Shown: piece after piece, positions 59,069 to 64,000 of the stretch
Layout: each line of letters begins with the position of its first letter
Position numbering within the stretch: position 1 is the first letter of the stretch
DNA from: Streptomyces sp. SN-593
GTDB lineage: Bacteria; Actinomycetota; Actinomycetes; Streptomycetales; Streptomycetaceae
DNA length: 64,000 nt
Reading direction: 5' to 3'
NCBI RefSeq assembly: GCF_016756395.1
Contig: NZ_AP018365.1
Location: forward strand, 3,633,001-3,697,000
Position numbers and translations under genes: made by a program
The notes under the pieces: model-generated
The model's input: the letters and a program-made list of their open reading frames with translations, nothing else
Databases searched by the model: none
Told to the model about the DNA's origin: nothing

Positions 59069-59205
59069 GGTAACAACTCCTTTGGTCCTGGCCAACGATT
59101 TTCGCCCTGGTGACTACCCCTTCGGTCTGACGATCATGTGGGATGCAGGCATATGCTCGCAGTGACCTGGGTCACGCATGCATTTCGGCCGTAAAAAGGG
59201 CTGGA
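59069..59205. promoter_or_regulatory. Spacer between the P450 and indole genes with a 14-bp palindrome
   Basis: GTGACC-TG-GGTCAC at 59162-59175 is a perfect inverted repeat within a spacer that is A+T-richer than its flanks. It is a candidate site for a regulator of the prenyltransferase cassette. No promoter hexamers can be fixed with confidence. Confidence 0.45.
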
Positions 59206-60531
59206 TCACACCTTCCACCAGGCCAGGAAGGAGCTCCACAGGCCGCCCTTCTGCTTCCCCTGTGCCTGCTGCGAGGCTGTGGCCTGCCGGTTCTGCGGCT
59301 GCTGCGGAACCTGCTCCCGCACCGGGGTGAACCGGGCCGGCAGCGTGGCCAGTGCGCGGTTGAAGGGCCCGGGCCGCCAACTGAGGCTGTCCACCGGCAC
59401 CGCCAGCTCGATGTCCGGTAGCTGGTTGAGCAGGTTCTCGATGGCCGCGATGGTGATGAGCTGCGCCGGGTCCTTCGCCGGGCAGCCGTGCGGACCGGTG
59501 CTCCACGCCAGGTGGGCGCGCTTGCTGAGCAGTTGCCGCGAACCGGACAGCGCCGGGTCGGTGTTGGCGGCGGCGAAGCTCACCAGCACCAGCTCGCCGG
59601 CGTCGATCCGCCGTCCGGCGAACTCGATGTCGGCCACCGGGTAGTGCGGCGCGTAGTTGGACATCGGCGGGTTGTTCCAGAGCACCTCGTCGATCGCGTC
59701 CTCGACGAGCAGCCCGCCGTCGGAGTACCGGTCGTCGGAGAGGATCAGGCACAGGCTGTTGCCGATCAGGTTGCGCAACGGCTCGGCGCCCGAGCCGAGC
59801 AGCAGCACGAGCTGGTGGACCATCTCCTCGTCGTTGAGCTGCGCCGGGTGCTGCATCAGCCAGGAGGTGACGTCCTCGCCCGGGTGCGCGCGCCGCAGGG
59901 CGACCAGCTCGGCCACGGACTGGGCCAGCACCTCATTGGCCTTCTCGGCGTTGACGCCGTCGAAGATGCCGTTGATGCCGAAGATGATCCGGTCGCCGAT
60001 CTCGGCGGGGCAGCCGAACAGCTCGCTGAAGAAGAGGATCGGGAGCATCTTGGCGTAGTCGTTGAGCAGGTCGACCGAGCCGCGGGAGCTGAACTGCCCG
60101 ATCAGGTAGCGGGAGACCCGGTCCACCTGGCGCTTGAGCTGGTGGCTGTCCACCCGGGCTATCGTGTCGGTGACCGCCTGGCGCAGCCGCAGGTGGTCCG
60201 CGCCGTCGGTGAACATGCAGTTGGGCCGGTAGGCGAGCAGCGGCACCACCGGGCTGTTCGGGCTGACCTTGCCCTCGTTGAAGGCCCGCCAGCGGCGCGA
60301 GTCCTTCCGGAACGTGTCGGGGTCCTGGAGGAGTTGCAGGGCCGCCGAGTAGTCCGTGACGAGCGTGGCCTCCACCCCGGGCGCCAGCTCCACCGGCGCG
60401 GTCGGGCCGAAGTTGCGCATCCAGGCGTAGTACGAGTCCGGGTCCGCCTGGAACTCGGGGCCGTGCAGGGGCACCCGGCCGTGCGCGGGGCAGCCGGGCG
60501 GGGGCGAGGGGAAGCCTTGGTCGGTACTCAC
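59206..60531 (-). CDS. Conservon cytochrome P450 lacking ExxR (CYP157-like)
   Basis: The 441-residue product has the P450 fold with the haem-Cys segment AWSTGPHGCPAKDPA (Cys near residue 360). The helix-K ExxR motif is absent: the position reads AIDEVLWNNPP, close to the EQSLW of Streptomyces CYP157 proteins, which also lack ExxR. The I-helix oxygen-binding motif is altered too (LGSGAEPLRN instead of AGxxT). It may therefore have unusual chemistry or a structural role. It is the fifth gene of the conservon, overlapping the GTPase gene by 4 bp. The C-terminus is a Gln-rich tail ending in LWSSFLAWWKV. Confidence 0.87.
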   Translation of the reverse strand: MSTDQGFPSPPPGCPAHGRVPLHGPEFQADPDSYYAWMRNFGPTAPVELAPGVEATLVTDYSAALQLLQDPDTFRKDSRRWRAFNEGKVSPNSPVVPLLAYRPNCMFTDGADHLRLRQAVTDTIARVDSHQLKRQVDRVSRYLIGQFSSRGSVDLLNDYAKMLPILFFSELFGCPAEIGDRIIFGINGIFDGVNAEKANEVLAQSVAELVALRRAHPGEDVTSWLMQHPAQLNDEEMVHQLVLLLGSGAEPLRNLIGNSLCLILSDDRYSDGGLLVEDAIDEVLWNNPPMSNYAPHYPVADIEFAGRRIDAGELVLVSFAAANTDPALSGSRQLLSKRAHLAWSTGPHGCPAKDPAQLITIAAIENLLNQLPDIELAVPVDSLSWRPGPFNRALATLPARFTPVREQVPQQPQNRQATASQQAQGKQKGGLWSSFLAWWKV

Positions 60532-61130
60532 GTCGTGCTCCTAGTGGTACGCGTCTGGAGATACCGGACCAGGGCGATCAATGCGTCGGCGGATGACTTC
60601 TGGTCGCGGGCATCACAGGTGACGATGGGGGTTTCGGGCAGCAGGTCGAGCGCGTCGCGCAACTCCTCGTCGGAGCGCACCGGCGTGTCGTCGAAGTGGT
60701 TGACGGAGATCGCGTAGGGGAGCCCGTACTGTTCCACCAGGTCGATGACGGGGAACGACTCCTGCAGGCGCTCGGGGTCGACCAGGATGAGCGCGCCGAG
60801 CGCGCCACGGGTCATGTCCTCCCACACCTGGACGAAGCGTTCCTGCCCGGGTGTGCCGAAGAGGTACAGCACGAGGTGCTCGCTCAGCGTGATACGGCCG
60901 AAGTCCATCGCCACCGTGGTCGTGGTCTTCCCCCGCACCCCGTGGAGGTCGTCGACCAGGGCACCCGCCTGGGTCATCCGCTCCTCGGTGCGCAGCGGGG
61001 GAATCTCGGACATGGTGCCGATGAACGTCGTCTTTCCGACCGCGAAGTGCCCCACGACCAGGATCTTGGCCGCGGTCTTCACCGCTCCGTCGAGATAGAC
61101 GCCATCAGCCGAATCGGGCCTGGAGCCCAT
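60528..61130 (-). CDS. Conservon small GTPase (CvnD type)
   Basis: This is a Ras-like GTPase of the MglA/CvnD group: P-loop VVGHFAVGKTTFIGT (residues 26-40), switch region TVAMDFGRI, FGTPGQERF (G3), and VNHFDD in the place of NKxD. It is thought to act with the roadblock and DUF742 proteins downstream of the kinase-like ATPase. It starts at ATG 61130, overlapping the DUF742 gene by 26 bp; a GTG at 61082 is an alternative. It overlaps the P450 gene by 4 bp. Confidence 0.92.
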   Translation of the reverse strand: MGSRPDSADGVYLDGAVKTAAKILVVGHFAVGKTTFIGTMSEIPPLRTEERMTQAGALVDDLHGVRGKTTTTVAMDFGRITLSEHLVLYLFGTPGQERFVQVWEDMTRGALGALILVDPERLQESFPVIDLVEQYGLPYAISVNHFDDTPVRSDEELRDALDLLPETPIVTCDARDQKSSADALIALVRYLQTRTTRSTT

Positions 61131-61476
61131 TCAGCACCTCCTGCAGGAGCGATACGTCGGCGAGTTGGGCACGAGGCACCGGCGGCCGGACGACGAGGTA
61201 GCCCTCCGACGCGAGGTCGGAGAGCAGCACCTTGACGATGCCGATCGGGAGCTTCATGTGCCCTGCTATCTCGGCCACCGAGAGCATTCCCCCCGAACAC
61301 AGGTCCAGGACACTGTGCTTCTCGGGGTCGAGATGGACGGGGCGCGGTTGGTCGGACGCGGTGACCAGCGTGATCAGGTTGAACTTGTCGTCGGCCGGCA
61401 GTCCGCGCCCGTTCGTGATGACGTACGGACGCACTAAATCCGTGGACTGCGCGACGGGCTCATCCGGATGGTTCAT
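61105..61476 (-). CDS. Conservon DUF742 protein (CvnC type), contains a TTA codon
   Basis: This 123-residue winged-helix-like protein is of the DUF742 family (LVRPYVITNGRGLPA, HSVLDLCSGGMLSVAEIAGHMKLPIGIVKVLLSDLASEGYLVV). It is the third conservon component and is thought to link the roadblock protein and the GTPase. Leu14 is the TTA codon at 61435-61437, so its synthesis, and through overlap that of the GTPase and P450, should depend on bldA. It overlaps the roadblock gene by 4 bp. Confidence 0.93.
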   Translation of the reverse strand: MNHPDEPVAQSTDLVRPYVITNGRGLPADDKFNLITLVTASDQPRPVHLDPEKHSVLDLCSGGMLSVAEIAGHMKLPIGIVKVLLSDLASEGYLVVRPPVPRAQLADVSLLQEVLNGLQARFG

Positions 61477-61874
61477 ACCTGGGTACTCGTGTTTTCGCGA
61501 GGCGGCGCGGTCAGGACCTTGCCGAGTTGGCCGACGAGCTGCTGCATCCGGAAGGTGATCGCCGCCATGTCGACGTCCGGGGCGGACGAGACGGCGAGGT
61601 AGGCGCCCGCGCCGGCGGAGATGAGGAACACCCAGCCGCCGTCGAACTCCACCAGGGTCTGGCGCCAGGACATGTTCACGTCGCCGCAGAAGCCGCCCAT
61701 CGTGCGGCTGAGCGACTGGATGCCGCTCATCGCCGCGGCGACGGTGTCGGCCTCGTCCTTCCTGACCTGCTGGGAGCGGGCCATCAGCAGCCCGTCGGCG
61801 GAGATCAGGACCGCGTGACGTGCCCCGGGGACCTCCAGGGCACTCTCAAGCATCCATGACAGGTCGTTGTTCAC
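61473..61874 (-). CDS. Conservon roadblock/LC7 protein (CvnB type)
   Basis: The 133-residue product has the roadblock/LC7 fold (PGARHAVLISADGLLMARS, MGGFCGDVNMSWRQTLVEFDGGWVFLISAGAGAYLAV) typical of CvnB, a probable GTPase-activating or scaffold partner of the small GTPase. It overlaps the preceding kinase-like gene by 4 bp and the DUF742 gene by 4 bp. Confidence 0.93.
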   Translation of the reverse strand: MNNDLSWMLESALEVPGARHAVLISADGLLMARSQQVRKDEADTVAAAMSGIQSLSRTMGGFCGDVNMSWRQTLVEFDGGWVFLISAGAGAYLAVSSAPDVDMAAITFRMQQLVGQLGKVLTAPPRENTSTQV

Positions 61875-63019
61875 TGCGATTCGTGCCCTTCCCTGTTTGC
61901 GGAGCGCCGCCCGGACTGAGTACCGAGCTGGAAGGCGCCCATGATCGAAGCGGCCTCCTCGTGGGTCCGGGTGGGAGGCGCGGCGGGGGCGTCCACACTC
62001 GGCACGATGGAGATGGAGCCCTTCCGGCTCCTTCTCGGCAGGCCACCGGGGGTCGACGTGGCGGACCGCTCCGCCGGTGCGCCGGGTCCGGTCGTCGCCC
62101 CGTGGGATGCGGGGGCCGCTGCCGCGCTGCGGGAGGCCGGGGGCTCTTTCGGCTCGGGCATGTTGGTCAGAAGCTCCTCGGGAAGAAGCACCACCGCACG
62201 TACGCCGCCATAGGGGGAGGAGGAGTCGACGGACACGTTGAAGCCGTACCGCTGGGCGAGCACGCCGATGACCGCGAAACCGAACTGCGGCGGGTTGCCC
62301 AGTCCGGCCACGCCCACCGGGCCCTGGCCGGACAGGAGTTCGTCGGCGCGCGCCTTCTCCTCCTCGTTCATACCGACACCGGCATCGTCGATGATGATGC
62401 AGACACCCTTGGGCACGGAGCGGGTGGTGATGTCGATCGGGGTGTCAGGGGCCGAGTAACTGGTCGCGTTGTCCAGCAGTTCGGCGAGGGCCAGGGCCAC
62501 CGGCTCGACGGCCCGGCCGATCAGCGCGAAGTTCGTCTGCGAGCGGATCTCCACCCGGGTGTAGTGCCGGATGCGGCCCTTCGCGCTGCGCACCACGTCG
62601 TAGACGGACGCGGCGACGCGCTGCCGGCCGAGCCACCCGTCACAGAGCACGGCGATGGACTGGGCCCGCCGGCCGAACTGCGAGTTCATGTGGTCGATCT
62701 CCAGGAGGTCCTGGAGCACGTGGTGTTCGCCGAACTTGTCCTGGGCCTTGGAGATGGTCACCTGCTGCTCGTTGGCCAGACCCTGGAGGGTCCGCATGGC
62801 CGACTTCAGCGCGCTCTTGGTGGCGTCCTCCGCACGGACCCGGGCCTCCCGCACGGACTCGGAGTAGCCGCCCTCGAGTTCCGCGTAACGGTTCTCCAAC
62901 TCGGCCTTCTCGGCCCGCAGTCTGGCCCGCGCCTTCCGCCCCCGGAAGATCACGGTCGCGGCGGTCGGGGCCCCGACGATCAGAGCCCAGAGCGCTGGAT
63001 CCTGTATGTAATGCGTCAT
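61871..63019 (-). CDS. Conservon sensor-kinase-like ATPase (CvnA type)
   Basis: The 382-residue product starts with a short membrane segment (PALWALIVGAPTAATVIF), then a coiled coil (ARLRAEKAELENRYAELEGGY), a dimerisation region (LLEIDHMNSQFGRRAQ) and a HATPase domain (ALAELLDNATSYSAP N-box, DDAGVGM, LGNPPQFGFAVIGVLAQRYG). This is the CvnA layout, with no partner response regulator. The C-terminal 100 residues are a Ser/Pro/Ala-rich tail. It is the first gene of the five-gene conservon. Its promoter should lie in the 594-bp region upstream. Confidence 0.93.
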   Translation of the reverse strand: MTHYIQDPALWALIVGAPTAATVIFRGRKARARLRAEKAELENRYAELEGGYSESVREARVRAEDATKSALKSAMRTLQGLANEQQVTISKAQDKFGEHHVLQDLLEIDHMNSQFGRRAQSIAVLCDGWLGRQRVAASVYDVVRSAKGRIRHYTRVEIRSQTNFALIGRAVEPVALALAELLDNATSYSAPDTPIDITTRSVPKGVCIIIDDAGVGMNEEEKARADELLSGQGPVGVAGLGNPPQFGFAVIGVLAQRYGFNVSVDSSSPYGGVRAVVLLPEELLTNMPEPKEPPASRSAAAAPASHGATTGPGAPAERSATSTPGGLPRRSRKGSISIVPSVDAPAAPPTRTHEEAASIMGAFQLGTQSGRRSANREGHESQ

Positions 63020-63613
63020 GAGACTCTCTTCAAGCGACTAGACGACCACCAGGCACGGAAAGGGGCTGCGTCCTGGCCTCCGGGTAGTACTGATGTGCGA
63101 AGATGCCCGTTCCGGCACCCGCGCGACCACGGGGCGTCGCACGCGCCTTGCCGGCGGCAGCGCAGACGCGTCGGCATCACGAGCAACACCGGTATGCCCG
63201 ACTGCGGCATGGTGCTCCTCGGTGTGATGGACCCTCTCGAACCGATCGCCGTCTGTCCTGCACGCTCATTGGCTAGCCTGGCAAGCGGGCCGATCGTACC
63301 ACCATGATCAGACACGGGGCCCGCAAGTGCCCGCGGCACGTGAAATCCTGACACTTCGTCAGTACAATGCCCCGCCGCCCGCGCGGACGGCGGCCGCCCG
63401 GGAGCGCCGCTTTGCCCGGATGCGTGCCGTGTGGGACGCGGCGTGCAGGGGTGACGAGAGGGTCGCGGGGGCTGAAGTGCCCCGTCGCGCACACATCTGT
63501 GAACGTTCGGCGAAGATCGGCCGGAAGGCGCGGGAGCCCGCCCGGGGGTGTCCCGGACGGGCTCCGCGGCGCCGGCCGGCCCGGCGGCGGCAGGCGCCGG
63601 CCGGGCCGCCGGA
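63020..63613. other. Divergence-free upstream region of the conservon with TerD terminator
   Basis: No gene is recognised in this 594-bp stretch. GAGCCCG (63534-63540) and CGGGCTC (63558-63564) form a hairpin with further inner pairing, 49 bp behind the TerD stop on the minus strand, and is its probable terminator. The conservon promoter should lie between about 63030 and 63350; no clear -35/-10 pair could be fixed. Confidence 0.45.
63534..63564 (-). terminator. Probable terminator of the TerD-family gene
   Basis: A 7-bp perfect outer stem GAGCCCG/CGGGCTC encloses CCCGGG/CCCGG pairing. It lies 49 bp downstream of the TerD stop codon on the minus strand. Confidence 0.55.
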
Positions 63614-64000
63614 TCAGACGTTGACGCCGAAGTCCGACGCGATGCCGGCCAGGCCCGAGGCGTACCCCTGGCCGATGGCGCGGAACTTCCACTCGGCGCC
63701 GTGCCGGTACAGCTCGCCGAAGACCATCGCGGTCTCGGTGGAGGCGTCCTCGGTCAGGTCGTACCGGGCCAGTTCGCGGCCGTCGGCCTGGTTGACGATC
63801 CGGATGAAGGCGTTGCGGACCTGCCCGAAGCTCTGCCCGCGGCCCTCGGCCTCGTAGATGGAGACGGGGAAGACGATCCGGTCCACCTGGGGCGCGACGC
63901 CGGCCAGGTCGACCTTGATCTGCTCGTCGTCGCCGTCCCCGCCGCCGGTGAGGTTGTCTCCGCTGTGCTCGACCGAGCGGTCGGGGCTGGCGAGGTTGTT
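63614..64000 (-). CDS. TerD-family protein (N-terminus outside window)
   Basis: The minus-strand frame is open to the edge of the window; at least 128 residues are present. The TerD calcium-binding fold is seen as [48 protein letters not shown] and [29 protein letters not shown]. TerD-type proteins belong to the Ter stress-response group, found in several copies in Streptomyces. The GDGDD block is the calcium site. The first 50-60 residues are missing, so the start cannot be given. Confidence 0.9.
   Translation of the reverse strand, partial: NNLASPDRSVEHSGDNLTGGGDGDDEQIKVDLAGVAPQVDRIVFPVSIYEAEGRGQSFGQVRNAFIRIVNQADGRELARYDLTEDASTETAMVFGELYRHGAEWKFRAIGQGYASGLAGIASDFGVNV

Noticed and set aside
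58851..59205. Tryptophan attenuator with a Trp-rich leader peptide before the prenyltransferase
   Set aside because: The possible leader frame has only one Trp codon, at its very end. There is no run of Trp codons before the hairpin.

Overview
The window is very high in G+C, and its genes have almost only G or C at third codon positions. Together with a conservon, a GlnR-type box, a c-di-AMP riboswitch ahead of an M23 peptidase and rare TTA codons, this points to Streptomyces or a close relative in the Streptomycetaceae. Families are assigned from motifs read by eye; no database search was run.

Layout. 1-3342: end of a TPR-type regulator, trmB and a PrsW-like membrane protease. 3346-4845: an intact 1500-bp IS4-type element with perfect 18-bp ends and a 10-bp target duplication, inserted just behind the PrsW stop codon. 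5115-9763: a LuxR-type regulator, an MmyB-like regulator (with a TTA codon) overlapping a metallo-beta-lactamase-fold hydrolase, and an M23 peptidase behind a c-di-AMP riboswitch. 10305-24633: a Tat-type amidase, a nitrate reductase fused to its own diflavin reductase under a GlnR-like box, two lipoproteins, a BrkB-type membrane protein, a DUF574-type methyltransferase, a membrane pseudokinase, a Rieske oxygenase and a GH16 glucanase. 24850-28999: small accessory genes (ribbon-helix-helix protein with an inverted repeat, CutA, a SLOG-like protein paired with an XRE/TPR regulator, a zinc-ribbon-like protein and a small HTH protein). 29168-33743: tRNA-Lys, a DEAD-box helicase, a repeat-rich membrane protein, a zincin-like protein and tRNA-Glu.

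33819-52344 is a glycan-utilisation locus. It holds a GH105 hydrolase with a CBM35-like domain, a PL8 lyase, a LacI regulator, an FAD oxidoreductase, a sugar ABC importer without its own ATPase, a GH130-like multidomain protein, a discoidin protein with an unrecognised catalytic-looking N-terminus, and a purple acid phosphatase. Matching TAATACGWATTA sites in front of the PL8/LacI pair and of the oxidoreductase-importer operon tie the two halves to one regulator. The lyase, unsaturated-uronyl hydrolase and mannoside-type enzyme suggest an acidic, possibly mannose-containing polysaccharide. The substrate is inferred.

52524-55210 is an ArsR regulator divergent from a P1B-4-type metal ATPase. 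56203-63019, all on the minus strand, joins a five-gene conservon (kinase-like ATPase, roadblock, DUF742, small GTPase, and a P450 lacking the ExxR motif) to a prenylated-indole cassette (ABBA/DMATS prenyltransferase and tryptophanase). Between them lie a short TTA-containing reading frame overlapping the prenyltransferase start, a UUCG hairpin and a palindrome. TTA codons in the MmyB-like regulator, the GH105 gene and the DUF742 gene suggest that bldA gates several of these systems. A TerD-family gene runs off the right edge.
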